64,000 nt of DNA from SABI01 sp028532915 (GCA_963677225.1 OY781923.1:806001-870000); one strand, 5' to 3'. Numbered from the stretch's first letter, positions 43,587 through 52,139 are shown. Made by a program: numbers and translations. The notes: a model not told the origin generated them from the sequence alone.

Positions 43587-43593
43587 TAGAAAC
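43576..43593. promoter_or_regulatory. trp operator copy 1 (over the -35 box)
   Basis: GTTTCTGTCAATAGAAAC, the same arms GTTTCT/AGAAAC as the copy 46 bases away at 43530. It covers the -35 box of the trp promoter. Confidence 0.6.
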
Positions 43594-43697
43594 GAATACG
43601 AAAAAAGTATCCGATATGCGAAATACCGGTTCAGTGAAGAGATCAGACTGAAGTGAAGATACGATAAGAAAGGAACATTTAATGAACTTTGAAGATG

Positions 43698-44345
43698 TTA
43701 TAACCTCAATAACCCCCAAACGCTTTCGAACGTCTGTGTAATACTTTTCAGGTGTGCGGTCACAGCAACCTCTGCAGCATCCTGATCATGGTTTTTCAAT
43801 GCGTTATAAATTGCCTGATGTTCTTTAAGGGAATCAGTCTTCCGTCCCGGAAGCAGGATTGTTCTGAGCTGAAGTCGTGCTATTCTGGTTTTTACCTGTT
43901 TTATCAGAAGCGGTACTGTCTTATTGCCTGCCGCCTCGTAGATCGTTTCATCAAAAAGGGTATTCTGGTGGGTATACTCTTCCAGATTATTTTCATCCAA
44001 AGCTGATTTAATTCCTTCCAGGCATTTTGCCAGCACTTGAAGTGATTCATCAGTAATATTGGCTGCAGCATATCTGATCAGCGCAGACTCCAATATTGTT
44101 CTGGCTGTCATAGCATCAAGTGTCTCTTCCAAAGAAAGTGTCGCGACTTTGGCTCCTCTATAAGGTTCAATGACGACAAGACCTTCGTTCTGAAGCTGGT
44201 TGAGCGCGGCTCTGATATTTTGCCTGCCGACAGAGAGTTCTTGTGCAAGTTCCTGTTCGATCAGCCGTTGTGATGGAGCATAAGTTCCTTCAAGAATATT
44301 TTTTTTAATGGTCTTATAAGGTGTATCTGATGATTTTCTGTTCAT
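43698..44345 (-). CDS. GntR-family regulator, FadR/FCD subfamily
   Basis: A 215-residue regulator: winged HTH in residues about 8-70 (AQELSVGRQNIRAALNQLQNEGLVVIEPYRGAKVATL) and an FCD helical effector domain (about 85-210). It differs clearly from the GntR protein at 311. It is divergent from the hydroxyacid/TTT operon that begins at 44876, and the 530-base region between them holds two perfect TTGTNNACAA-type palindromes, so I infer that it controls that operon and itself. It lies upstream of trpE on the same strand, but the trp operon has its own promoter. Confidence 0.9.
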   Translation of the reverse strand: MNRKSSDTPYKTIKKNILEGTYAPSQRLIEQELAQELSVGRQNIRAALNQLQNEGLVVIEPYRGAKVATLSLEETLDAMTARTILESALIRYAAANITDESLQVLAKCLEGIKSALDENNLEEYTHQNTLFDETIYEAAGNKTVPLLIKQVKTRIARLQLRTILLPGRKTDSLKEHQAIYNALKNHDQDAAEVAVTAHLKSITQTFESVWGLLRL

Positions 44346-44875
44346 AAAGTAATCCCTGTAATGTTGTTAGCCAATTCTTTTCAAATAATTTAACACTATA
44401 TCCAAATGCAGTATGAAAATCTTTTGGGTGAATTATACCTTCAATTAAAGAAGGAGAAAACAGGAAAAAATGCACTAAACAAATTATTGATACCTCGTAT
44501 TCGTTTGTTTCTGATATCCGCTCGACTCTCTTTTTACCAAAGATTCCGGCACATAATGCAGTTCATTCAAAGAACAGGAAAGCAATGGAGTTTCCCCAGA
44601 ATCTGATTAATCATAGATTTTGCAGGAAAATTTGTCAACAAAAACATGAGAGAAATAGATGACAAAACTGATAACAAAATTGTTGACAATATGAAATACC
44701 GGGGTTACACTTCCATTATCTTCAAGATTGCGTGTTGAGAAATACTCGTTAGCCGGTTAATCACAAATGATTCAGTGGTTACCCATGAAGACTGCTACAA
44801 ATTAATGAAAAATCTGTGACGAATTTTGCCGGCAAACAGTTTTGCTGGTGGATCACAAAAGAGGTTTGAGAATTT
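44346..44875. promoter_or_regulatory. Divergent regulatory region: GntR / hydroxyacid-TTT operon
   Basis: 530 bases with no supported gene (a 66-codon plus-strand frame at 44406 has no ribosome site and biased composition). It contains TTTGT-CA-ACAAA (44631-44642) and ATTGT-TG-ACAAT (44679-44690), centres 48 bases apart, about 190-240 bases before the first operon gene. Confidence 0.5.
44631..44690. promoter_or_regulatory. Paired TTGTNNACAA palindromes (candidate GntR operators)
   Basis: Both palindromes have five perfect arm bases and a two-base centre (CA or TG): 44631-44642 and 44679-44690. The form is like FadR-subfamily sites, and two sites nearly an integral number of helical turns apart would allow looping or cooperative binding. 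Confidence 0.5.
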
Positions 44876-45775
44876 ATGGAAAATGTAATTGCTTTCATTG
44901 GCTTCGGAGAGGCTGCCTACAATATTTCAAAAGGACTCAAAGAAGAGGGGCTTAAATGTATCGGGGCATACGATGTGAAAACGAATGACCCTGATACCGG
45001 ACATCTCATCAGAGAACGTGCCGTTGAAACGGGAGTCACGTTGTATGATTCGCTGGAGAAAGCCTGCAGGTCTGCTAAACTCATTGCTTCATTGACCAGC
45101 GCAGGTGTTGCAGTGAAGGTTGCAAAATCGGTTCTTCCTTATTTAGAGGCCGGACAGACTTTCATAGATATGAATTCTGCAGCTCCTGATGTTAAAGAAG
45201 AGATCGAAGAGATCAACAGAAAGGATGGAGTTCTGGTGTGTGATGCAGCTGTCATGGGAACTGTGCCTCAGAACAGGCATAAGGTAAAGATGTTCCTTTC
45301 TGGTAGTGGTTCTCGTGTTTTCCATGATGCGATGATAGGGTACGGTATGAATCTGGAAGTCCTTGATGTTCCGATGGGCGGAGCCTCTGCCATCAAGATG
45401 TTCAAGAGTATCGTCATGAAGGGATTGCCTCAACTCATGTTCGAATCAATGACTTGCGCCCATAAATACGGAGTGCTGGATTCTCTTGTGAAATCTCTTA
45501 ATGACAGTCTTCACGGAAAAACAATCGAACAACTATCTGACACATTCTTCGCGAGAACGATAATACATGCAAAAAGAAGAGCTGTAGAAATGGAAAATGT
45601 CATAGCGACTGTCGAGAGTATCGGTATGGATGCCTCGATGGCTGCTGTAACGAAAATGAAATTGGAAAATCTTGAAAAGACCGGTCTGAAAGACCTGATT
45701 GGTACTCGGACAGATATGGATTATAAAAGTGTTCTTGAATTAGTGAACCGGAAGGAGATGAAAGATGAGCAGTAA
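44876..45775 (+). CDS. NAD(P)-dependent dehydrogenase of the 3-hydroxyisobutyrate/6-phosphogluconate type with DUF1932 domain
   Basis: A 299-residue oxidoreductase. The N-terminal Rossmann domain starts IAFIGFGEAAYNISKGLKEEG. FIDMNSAAPDVKEEI and DAAVMGTVPQNRHKV are the substrate-side motifs, and the Lys in GGASAIKMFKSIVMKGL is the usual catalytic position. The C-terminal helical half (about 190-265) matches DUF1932 rather than the common beta-hydroxyacid dehydrogenase tail. It likely oxidises a branched hydroxyacid or a hydroxy-dicarboxylate. It is the first gene of the operon with an RraA-like aldolase and a two-subunit hydratase, and overlaps the next gene by 11 bases. Confidence 0.85.
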   Translation: MENVIAFIGFGEAAYNISKGLKEEGLKCIGAYDVKTNDPDTGHLIRERAVETGVTLYDSLEKACRSAKLIASLTSAGVAVKVAKSVLPYLEAGQTFIDMNSAAPDVKEEIEEINRKDGVLVCDAAVMGTVPQNRHKVKMFLSGSGSRVFHDAMIGYGMNLEVLDVPMGGASAIKMFKSIVMKGLPQLMFESMTCAHKYGVLDSLVKSLNDSLHGKTIEQLSDTFFARTIIHAKRRAVEMENVIATVESIGMDASMAAVTKMKLENLEKTGLKDLIGTRTDMDYKSVLELVNRKEMKDEQ

Positions 45776-46475
45776 AGATTATCGTGAGTTACCGCAATTG
45801 ATTCCGCAGGATATCATTGACCGGTTCCGTCGGCTGAGTCCTGCGCAGCTGTGCGATGGGATGAAAGGGCTGGGAATTTTATCAGATGGCTGCATGGATA
45901 GTGAGATCATGCCTGTCGACGAGAAAAAAGTGATGATAGGTACGGCCTGCACCGTCGATACAGAAGACGGAGATAACTTTCCAATACATGTAGCGTTGAG
46001 CCAGGGAAAACCCGGGTACGTGATGATTATTGCCGGAAAAGCACATAAAAATAGAGCCTATATGGGTGATCTGATGGGTGCGACAGCAGAAGCTGTGGGG
46101 CTGAATGGGATAGTTGTTGATGGATTTGTGCGGGATAAATTCGGATTGAGAGATTTAGAGGTTCCGATATATTCACGAGGATTCATGCAGAGAGGTCCTT
46201 CAAAGAAAGGTCCGGGAAAAATTAACACTGAAGTTTTCTGCGCGGGGGTCATAGTAAGACCGGGCGATCTTGTTGTCGGCGATTATGATGGAGTGACCGT
46301 AGTCCCGAGGGATATGATCGATGCTGTTCTCGAAAAAGCTGAAAAAAAAGACGCATATGAAGTCCAGAGAAGAAAGACGATTGGTGAATATGTCGATTGT
46401 GTCAAAAAAGGGAAAGAACCTCCCGAGATTGCTCCTGCATGGGTGAAAGACATGCTGAACAAGAGTGAGAATTAG
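45765..46475 (+). CDS. RraA-family aldolase/decarboxylase (CHA/HMG aldolase type)
   Basis: A 236-residue protein of the RraA/4-hydroxy-4-methyl-2-oxoglutarate aldolase family. Active-site features are MGDLMGATAEAVGLNGIVVDGFVRD (the Gly-Asp, Arg and Asp that bind pyruvate enolate and metal) and GVIVRPGDLVVGDYDGVTVVP. Members cleave 4-hydroxy-2-oxo-dicarboxylates to pyruvate and often decarboxylate oxaloacetate as a side activity. In this operon it could follow the hydratase and dehydrogenase to release pyruvate. It has an N-terminal extension of about 20 residues and overlaps the previous gene. Confidence 0.87.
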   Translation: MSSKDYRELPQLIPQDIIDRFRRLSPAQLCDGMKGLGILSDGCMDSEIMPVDEKKVMIGTACTVDTEDGDNFPIHVALSQGKPGYVMIIAGKAHKNRAYMGDLMGATAEAVGLNGIVVDGFVRDKFGLRDLEVPIYSRGFMQRGPSKKGPGKINTEVFCAGVIVRPGDLVVGDYDGVTVVPRDMIDAVLEKAEKKDAYEVQRRKTIGEYVDCVKKGKEPPEIAPAWVKDMLNKSEN

Positions 46476-46489
46476 CAAGGAGCAGAAAT

Positions 46490-46999
46490 ATGAATACAAA
46501 ACAATTGACTACGCCGATAAGTTTTGCCGATCTGGAAAACCTGAAGGCAGGTGATCCTGTTGAAATTTCAGGGACTATCTACGTGGGAAGAGATGCTGTG
46601 ATTCCTCAGGTTCTTCAGGCTGTGAGAGAAGGCAGATTGAAAGAGATGGGTATTGATCTGGAAGGTGGTGTAATCTTTCATTCGGCAGTCAGCAAGGCCG
46701 GTTTAGGCCCGACTTCCTCCAATAAAGTAGAGATCGAAGGGAATATGGCGGAACTTTCTGATGCAGGAATCAGATTACATCTCGGCAAAGGGGCATTATC
46801 GGACAAGACTGTTCAGATTTTGAAAGAGAAAAGATCGATCTTTGTCGTCATTCCTCCGATATCTGCCTATCTCACGAAGAAAACACTGAAAAGAGAAGTA
46901 GCTGCATTCGAAAAGGAAGGAATGGAAGCCTTCTGGCGTCTTGAAGTCGACAGGTATCCGGGAATCGTTGCCATAGCACACGGTGAGACAATTTTTTAA
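46490..46999 (+). CDS. Class I fumarase/L-tartrate dehydratase, beta subunit
   Basis: A 169-residue protein equal to the C-terminal domain of class I fumarase (Fumerase_C). Typical blocks are LKAGDPVEISGTIYVGRDA, FHSAVSKAGLGPTSSNKVEIEGNM (as separate segments) and GKGALSDKTV. With the alpha subunit at 47017 it forms an iron-sulfur hydro-lyase adding or removing water from a dicarboxylate: fumarate, tartrate or mesaconate are candidates. The beta gene comes before the alpha gene, the reverse of the order in ttdAB. Confidence 0.88.
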   Translation: MNTKQLTTPISFADLENLKAGDPVEISGTIYVGRDAVIPQVLQAVREGRLKEMGIDLEGGVIFHSAVSKAGLGPTSSNKVEIEGNMAELSDAGIRLHLGKGALSDKTVQILKEKRSIFVVIPPISAYLTKKTLKREVAAFEKEGMEAFWRLEVDRYPGIVAIAHGETIF

Positions 47000-47016
47000 C
47001 AAAAGGGGAAGATTAA

Positions 47017-47886
47017 ATGTCAATTTCTGTCAATGATATTAGAAAAGCCGCCAGTCAGGCCTTAGTTATCGGTAGCAGCACATTCCGTCCGGATCAGATT
47101 CGGGCTTACGAAAGAGCTATAGAAAAGGAAACTGATGAAAAATCGAGATGGGTTCTTGAGAAGACATTGGAGAATGCTGCTATCAGTGAAAAAGATGTGA
47201 GCCCGTTGTGTGATGATACCGGTATTCCACATCCGTTTCTGGAAATCGGAAAGGATGCCCGATACGAAGGATCTGTATATGACCTGTTGAAAGCGGTGGA
47301 AGAGGGTGTCGCCGATGGGCTGAGAGAGCTTCCAGGAAGACCAATGGCAGTCAAGGGAGAAGGCCTCGAACGGATGGCACAGATCCACGGATTATATGAA
47401 GATTCAGGGAAACTCCTCGCAGCACCTGTGAATGTCAGGAAGATCGATGGTTCCGAAATCAGAGTGACTGTCCTGATGCAGGGCGGCGGCCCTGAGATCA
47501 GATCCAAGACATATCATGTATTTCATAAACATAAGGAAATGCAACTCATCGATACCGCAGTCGAATGGGCAAACGAGATGGTTGCTAAGCTTGGTTGTAC
47601 TCCCTGCGTTCCCGCGATCGGAATCGGCCGAACTCATTATGAGGCTTCTTCGATGATGATCGAAGCGCAGAAAGAGGGTAACTTTGATATTCAGAGCGAT
47701 ATCGAAAATTACATTACCGATAAGATCAATAAAAGCGATGTCGGACCTCTTGGCCTCGGTGGAGATGTCACGGCGCTTGGTACCTTTTTGAAGATAGGCG
47801 AGGCTCGCGGCAGCGGAGTGAGGATCTTATGTGTGAGACTCAGCTGCTGCTTTGAACCGAGAAAGCATACAGTTGTTCTGAGATAG
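47017..47886 (+). CDS. Class I fumarase/L-tartrate dehydratase, alpha subunit
   Basis: A 289-residue 4Fe-4S hydro-lyase subunit. Cluster Cys residues are in VSPLCDDTGIPH, LGCTPCVPAIGIGRTH and LSCCFEPRKH. The VLMQGGGPEIRSKTYHVFH region and LGLGGDVTALGTFLKIGEARGSG agree with the family. The oxygen-labile cluster suits an anaerobic life. Paired with the beta subunit 17 bases upstream. In this context it would dehydrate an imported hydroxy-dicarboxylate to a 2-oxoacid for the RraA-like enzyme. Confidence 0.88.
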   Translation: MSISVNDIRKAASQALVIGSSTFRPDQIRAYERAIEKETDEKSRWVLEKTLENAAISEKDVSPLCDDTGIPHPFLEIGKDARYEGSVYDLLKAVEEGVADGLRELPGRPMAVKGEGLERMAQIHGLYEDSGKLLAAPVNVRKIDGSEIRVTVLMQGGGPEIRSKTYHVFHKHKEMQLIDTAVEWANEMVAKLGCTPCVPAIGIGRTHYEASSMMIEAQKEGNFDIQSDIENYITDKINKSDVGPLGLGGDVTALGTFLKIGEARGSGVRILCVRLSCCFEPRKHTVVLR

Positions 47887-48048
47887 AAGAAAAGAAAAAT
47901 CAAAGTCAAAGATTATTGGTTAAAGAACTGGCTGTTATGTTGTATTTTGAATAGTAATCAGCCTTTTCAGAATAGTGTATGGAGTCTTTTGGTTCTGATG
48001 CCGATACCCTTCTGATTTTGAGTAGATAATAAAAAAGGAGAAGACAAG

Positions 48049-49026
48049 ATGAAAAAAAGATTATTGTCGATGATGATGGTTCTATTGGTGTTAACTATGG
48101 GGCTTTATGCGAACGGACAGGACGAGACTAATGCTGAAGATAGCTCGAACTGGCCTGAAAAGGAAATCTTTATCAATGTACATGCGGGCTCTGGTAACCT
48201 TGATACAGCAATGCGACTGATCGCTCCATTCATTTCTGAAAGACTGGGTGTAGATGTTCTCGTTCAGAATAAACCGGGCGGATCACAGGCGGTATCTCAG
48301 GTCGCGACTCAGGGAGAGCCTGCTGATGGTTACACTTTTCAGACTTTTACAGGAAGCACCAGTTTCTCAATGGCATCCGGAGCGATCCCTTTCGGTCCTG
48401 AAGATTGGTCTGTAGTCAGTTCAATCCAGAGAGAACCTGCGAGTATCGCGGTATTAGCAGACAGTCCGTTGAAAACCATCGATGATCTGGTTGCTGCTCT
48501 GAAAGAAGATCCCGACAGTTATATCATCGGAGGATATCAGAGTGCTTCGTTCATGAGATATGTGTACTATAAACTGCAGGAGCTTACGGGATTCAATGCC
48601 AAATGGATTCCGATCGATACCACCGACGAAGTTGCAACAGCTTTGCTCGGTAAACATATTGATGTAGCTATAATGACACCAAGTACTACCGGAACAGCTG
48701 TTTCTCGGGGGGATGTGAGACTCTTGGGAATTGCAACAGCTGAAAGATCTCCAAACTATCCTGACGTTCCGACTTTCAGAGAACAAGGAATAGATATCGT
48801 TGAGATCCTGTGGAGAGGACTCGGTGTAAAAAAAGGTACCGACAGTGCGATCATTCAGAAAATGGCGGATACAATCTCTGAGATTACTCAGACCGAAGAG
48901 TGGAAGGAGATTCAGGAGAAATATAATCAGGAAAACGATCCTGTTTCCCCTCAGCAGCTTGACGAACGTCTTGCAAACGAAGTAGCAGGCCGAACAAAAT
49001 TCCTTCAGGATCTTGGGCTGAAATAA
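48049..49026 (+). CDS. tctC: TTT transporter solute-binding protein (TctC family), system 3
   Basis: A 325-residue exported binding protein. The signal peptide (LSMMMVLLVLTMGLYANGQDE) is followed by an acidic stretch. Family features are EIFINVHAGSGNLDTAMRLIAPFI, NKPGGSQAVSQVATQGEPADGYTFQ, GYQSASFMRYVYYKLQELTG and PDVPTFREQGIDIVE. It belongs to the operon that begins with the dehydrogenase at 44876 and probably binds the hydroxy-dicarboxylate degraded there. AAAAGGAGAAG supports the start. A nested stem-loop follows at 49031. Confidence 0.93.
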   Translation: MKKRLLSMMMVLLVLTMGLYANGQDETNAEDSSNWPEKEIFINVHAGSGNLDTAMRLIAPFISERLGVDVLVQNKPGGSQAVSQVATQGEPADGYTFQTFTGSTSFSMASGAIPFGPEDWSVVSSIQREPASIAVLADSPLKTIDDLVAALKEDPDSYIIGGYQSASFMRYVYYKLQELTGFNAKWIPIDTTDEVATALLGKHIDVAIMTPSTTGTAVSRGDVRLLGIATAERSPNYPDVPTFREQGIDIVEILWRGLGVKKGTDSAIIQKMADTISEITQTEEWKEIQEKYNQENDPVSPQQLDERLANEVAGRTKFLQDLGLK

Positions 49027-49030
49027 AAGT

Positions 49031-49082
49031 ATGTTTTCGGATTCGTAGGTGATGTCAGCCTGCGAATCCAGATAGAAAACAT
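49031..49082 (+). terminator. Nested stem-loop between tctC and tctB, system 3
   Basis: ATGTTTTC/GAAAACAT (49031-49038 with 49075-49082) encloses GGATTCG/CGAATCC (49039-49045 with 49063-49069) and a small inner AGG/CCT. It starts two bases after the tctC stop region and has no T-run. Confidence 0.6.
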
Positions 49083-49101
49083 TTCTGTTAAAGGTGGTTG
49101 T

Positions 49102-49521
49102 ATGAAAAAAGGTAATGTGATCTTCGGATCGATAGTATTACTGTTTATGTGTTATTTGCTCTTTCTTACCTATCAGATTCCAAAGCCGATGAGCGAATAC
49201 GAAATGGGAGCAGGGTACGTTCCGACCGTCTATCTGTATACTGCGATCTTTTTGCTGGTAAGTATATTGATAAAGGAATTCCTGAAGAAGGATGATTCGC
49301 CGGTAAATGTGAGTAGACGAGCATTGTTCTTCTTCCTCATCATTGTAGCGTATGTCATCGGGATCAGGTTCATCGGTTACTATATTCCGACTTTTGTTGT
49401 TCTGACGGCATTGCTCTTTTTACTTGGAGAACGACGCAAAAAGATATTATTAACAGTTCCAATAGGATTTATAGTGTTCATTTTTGTGGTCTTTCAGAAG
49501 ATTCTTCACGTACGATTTTAG
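49102..49521 (+). CDS. tctB: TTT transporter small membrane subunit (TctB family), system 3
   Basis: A 139-residue membrane protein with four hydrophobic segments (residues about 5-22, 38-54, 73-92, 95-135). The EYEMGAGYVPTVYLYTAIFLLVSILI segment corresponds to the TctB signature loop and second helix. It is shorter than the other two TctB proteins. AAGGTGG precedes the ATG and tctA follows after 15 bases. Confidence 0.85.
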   Translation: MKKGNVIFGSIVLLFMCYLLFLTYQIPKPMSEYEMGAGYVPTVYLYTAIFLLVSILIKEFLKKDDSPVNVSRRALFFFLIIVAYVIGIRFIGYYIPTFVVLTALLFLLGERRKKILLTVPIGFIVFIFVVFQKILHVRF

Positions 49522-49536
49522 ATGAAGAGGTAACAT

Positions 49537-51027
49537 ATGGATGTGATTATTGAAGTTTTGGGGATGGTTCTAACCCTTAAGACATTGTTGATAGTGATTT
49601 TGGGAACTGGCGTGGGTATCATGATCGGGGCACTTCCGGGGTTGGGTCCTACTGTCGGAACGACACTGATGATTCCCCTTACATACAGTATGGAACCTGT
49701 GACGGCTATCATACTACTTGTGGCGATATACATGGCAGCAGAATATGGCGGATCGATAACGGCTATTCTTCTTAATACTCCCGGAACTACCGCGGCTACA
49801 GCCACATTGCTTGATGGATATCCTCTGACAAAGAAAGGAATGCCGGGGAAAGCTCTGGGAGCCTCCATAACCGCGTCGACAATCGGAGGTATCATCAGTA
49901 CCTTCATTCTTCTGTTTCTTGCAATTCCTTTGATGAAAGTGGCAATACAGTTTGGACCTATGGAGTTCTTTGCGCTAGGGCTGTTCGGGATTTCTCTAGT
50001 GGCATCCTTGAGCAATAAGTCTATTCTCAAAGGTATCCTTGCCGGTGTTCTCGGATTGATCATAGCAACTGTAGGAATTGATCCTCTTACCGGTCATGTC
50101 CGTTATACGTTCGGAAGTTATTACCTTCTTGAAGGTATTTCTCTCATGCCTGCTCTGGTAGGTCTATATGCACTTTCAGAAGTTATTTTCATGTTTGAAA
50201 CACAGACTAAGAATGAAAAGAGTAAAAAGATATCTTCCAATCAGTTTATAACATTCAAAGAATTTAAAGATATGCTCCCTGTAATTTTTTCAGGCAGTTT
50301 CATCGGAGCCGGAACAGGAATCATTCCCGGAGCCGGCGGAAGTATCGGAGGATGGCTTTCATATCAGCAGGCAAAAAGATTTGCAAAAGACCGGGACCAA
50401 TACGGGCAAGGAGCATTGTCAGGAGTCGCCGCATCGGAATCCGCGAACAACGCCGTTGTCGGCGGAGCTCTGATTCCCCTTCTGGCTCTCGGAATCCCGG
50501 GATCTCCAACTACAGCAGTGTTACTTGGAGCATTGATGCTTCATGGAGTTTCCCCCGGTCCTGATATCATGACAAATGATGCCCCGCTGTTCTACGGGAT
50601 AGTTATCGGATTGTTCGTGACATGCATCGTAATGTTTTTCATCGGAAATCTTCTCAGGAATTTCTGGGTGAAGATGATCAATATTCCCTCCAGAATCATC
50701 GCACCGATCGTTTTGTGCATCTCGATCATCGGAGCATTTTCTGTAAGAAATCTGATGTTTGATGTTTTTGTTGCGGTAGGATTTGGAATTCTAGGCTATT
50801 TTATGAGAAAATTTGATTATCCTCTAGCCCCAACTGTGTTAGCACTAGTACTAGGGAAGATGATGGAATCGAATCTAAGACGTTCTCTTCTTATTTCTAA
50901 TGGAGATTGGGGTATCTTTCTGACAAAACCGATAAGTGTCATTTTCCTGATTCTGGCTTTCATCTCATTTTTCTCACCCATCATACGAAATTATTTGGAA
51001 AGTCGCAAAATGAGAAGCAACATTTAA
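49537..51027 (+). CDS. tctA: TTT transporter large permease subunit (TctA family), system 3
   Basis: A 496-residue polytopic permease with GVGIMIGALPGLGPTVGTTLMIPLTY, YGGSITAILLNTPGTTAATATLLDGYP, GTGIIPGAGGSIGGWLSY, and ESANNAVVGGALIPLLALGIPGSPTTAVLLGAL. It closes the operon that starts at 44876; a stem-loop at 51067-51088 separates it from the convergent AraC gene. It works with TctB and the binding protein just upstream. Confidence 0.94.
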   Translation: MDVIIEVLGMVLTLKTLLIVILGTGVGIMIGALPGLGPTVGTTLMIPLTYSMEPVTAIILLVAIYMAAEYGGSITAILLNTPGTTAATATLLDGYPLTKKGMPGKALGASITASTIGGIISTFILLFLAIPLMKVAIQFGPMEFFALGLFGISLVASLSNKSILKGILAGVLGLIIATVGIDPLTGHVRYTFGSYYLLEGISLMPALVGLYALSEVIFMFETQTKNEKSKKISSNQFITFKEFKDMLPVIFSGSFIGAGTGIIPGAGGSIGGWLSYQQAKRFAKDRDQYGQGALSGVAASESANNAVVGGALIPLLALGIPGSPTTAVLLGALMLHGVSPGPDIMTNDAPLFYGIVIGLFVTCIVMFFIGNLLRNFWVKMINIPSRIIAPIVLCISIIGAFSVRNLMFDVFVAVGFGILGYFMRKFDYPLAPTVLALVLGKMMESNLRRSLLISNGDWGIFLTKPISVIFLILAFISFFSPIIRNYLESRKMRSNI

Positions 51028-51066
51028 AACTCGTGGTTTAACCGAATATCAATAACAAAACTAATT

Positions 51067-51088
51067 GGGGCGGCCTTCTGGCCGTCTC
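51067..51088. terminator. Stem-loop between convergent tctA and araC-type genes
   Basis: GGGGCGGCC (51067-51075), loop TTCT, GGCCGTCTC (51080-51088): nine pairs, two of them G-T, followed by ATTCTATTG on the plus strand. A plausible terminator for the TTT operon. Confidence 0.6.
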
Positions 51089-51128
51089 ATTCTATTGTAG
51101 ATTCAGAATTCTGAGAAAATAGAAATTT

Positions 51129-52028
51129 TCAGGTATGTCTATCAGTATTCCGGAGATAGGCATCGCGGTATTCTGATGGGGTGTAGTTGGTGAAGTTCTT
51201 GAAAACAGTGCAGAAATAGTTGCTTGAAGAGAATCCGGCATCCAAGGCGATCTGGGTGATCGCTTCTGAGGTCTGTTCGAGTAGCTCCTTCGCATATTCG
51301 AGTTTCTTGAACGTAATGTAGTTGGCCGGAGGGATACCGACGACCTCTTTGAATTTGATTTTGAACCTAGATAAAGAATATCCCGATATCGCTGATAACT
51401 CTTTCAACTGTAGATTCTCACTGTAATGTTCGTTGATGTGATGGATCACCCGCTTGATATGAGGATCGTTTATCCGCTTTACCTCATTTATGATGGGGAT
51501 GAAATCAGGTATCTTGAAAAGGAAACTGCTCAGATACTGTACTCCAAGCATACGGGATGAAACCGTATTCTCACAAATATTCTCAAAGGCCAAACGGAGA
51601 AACTGCTTCTCGTTCAAAGAGAATTTAAGATGCCTGTAATTCAATGAAGTGAGCATCTGGTACAAGGCCAGCGAATATTCTCTGTTCAGACCGAGAAGCT
51701 CATCCTTTTGGGTAACATCGATCTGAAAGCCGAAGAATGAACAGGGACTTAAATCATTGCTGCTCGTATAATGGGGTTCATAAGGCAAAGAGAAGAACAT
51801 CTCATTTCCGGTAATGATGTAGGTCTTCTCCTCCAAATGGAAGACTCTTCTTCCTTTGGTTAGACAATGGAATTCAATGATATTGGGATGATGATGGAGA
51901 GGTACCGGACTAGATGCTCTCGGGAGATTCCAGTGCGCGAAATTTCTGAGTCCTTCAATCTTGTGCATATCGTAGGTTATTGTCTTGTTGTATTTTTCCC
52001 AACAGAATTTATCAACTATTTCCAGCAA
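51129..52028 (-). CDS. AraC-family transcriptional regulator with N-terminal cupin domain
   Basis: A 299-residue regulator. The N-terminal half is a cupin-like sugar-sensing domain (VPLHHHPNIIEFHCLTKGRRVFHLEE). The C-terminal double HTH covers residues about 195-292: LQLKELSAISGYSLSRFKIKFKEVVGIPPANYI and ITQIALDAGFSSSNYFCTVFKNFTNYTPSEYR. The start is TTG at 52028, fixed by AAGGAG six bases upstream. It is divergent from the aldolase/TRAP/glycosidase operon and is its likely activator in response to a sugar or sugar acid. Confidence 0.9.
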   Translation of the reverse strand: MLEIVDKFCWEKYNKTITYDMHKIEGLRNFAHWNLPRASSPVPLHHHPNIIEFHCLTKGRRVFHLEEKTYIITGNEMFFSLPYEPHYTSSNDLSPCSFFGFQIDVTQKDELLGLNREYSLALYQMLTSLNYRHLKFSLNEKQFLRLAFENICENTVSSRMLGVQYLSSFLFKIPDFIPIINEVKRINDPHIKRVIHHINEHYSENLQLKELSAISGYSLSRFKIKFKEVVGIPPANYITFKKLEYAKELLEQTSEAITQIALDAGFSSSNYFCTVFKNFTNYTPSEYRDAYLRNTDRHT

Positions 52029-52110
52029 TACAGGCTCCTTTTATGTTCACAAAAGTATTAAGCATTATTCTGAATGTTTTTACCACGCCCCACAATTATA
52101 CTATAGAAAA

Positions 52111-52139
52111 ATTGAATCTCAAATATATTGAGAATCAAT
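52111..52139. promoter_or_regulatory. Inverted repeat before the aldolase/TRAP operon
   Basis: ATTGAATCTCAA (52111-52122) and TTGAGAATCAAT (52128-52139) are 12-base arms with one mismatch around ATATA. A possible -10 (TATACT, 52097-52102) lies just upstream with no good -35, as expected for an activator-dependent promoter. Confidence 0.5.

Noticed and set aside
43516..43697. trp attenuator or leader peptide
   Set aside because: No short ORF with tandem Trp codons and no terminator/antiterminator pair; the leader between the promoter and trpE is only about 35 bases.
44406..44606. 66-codon plus-strand frame in the GntR divergent region
   Set aside because: No ribosome site, unusual composition, and it lies in an AT-rich regulatory gap.
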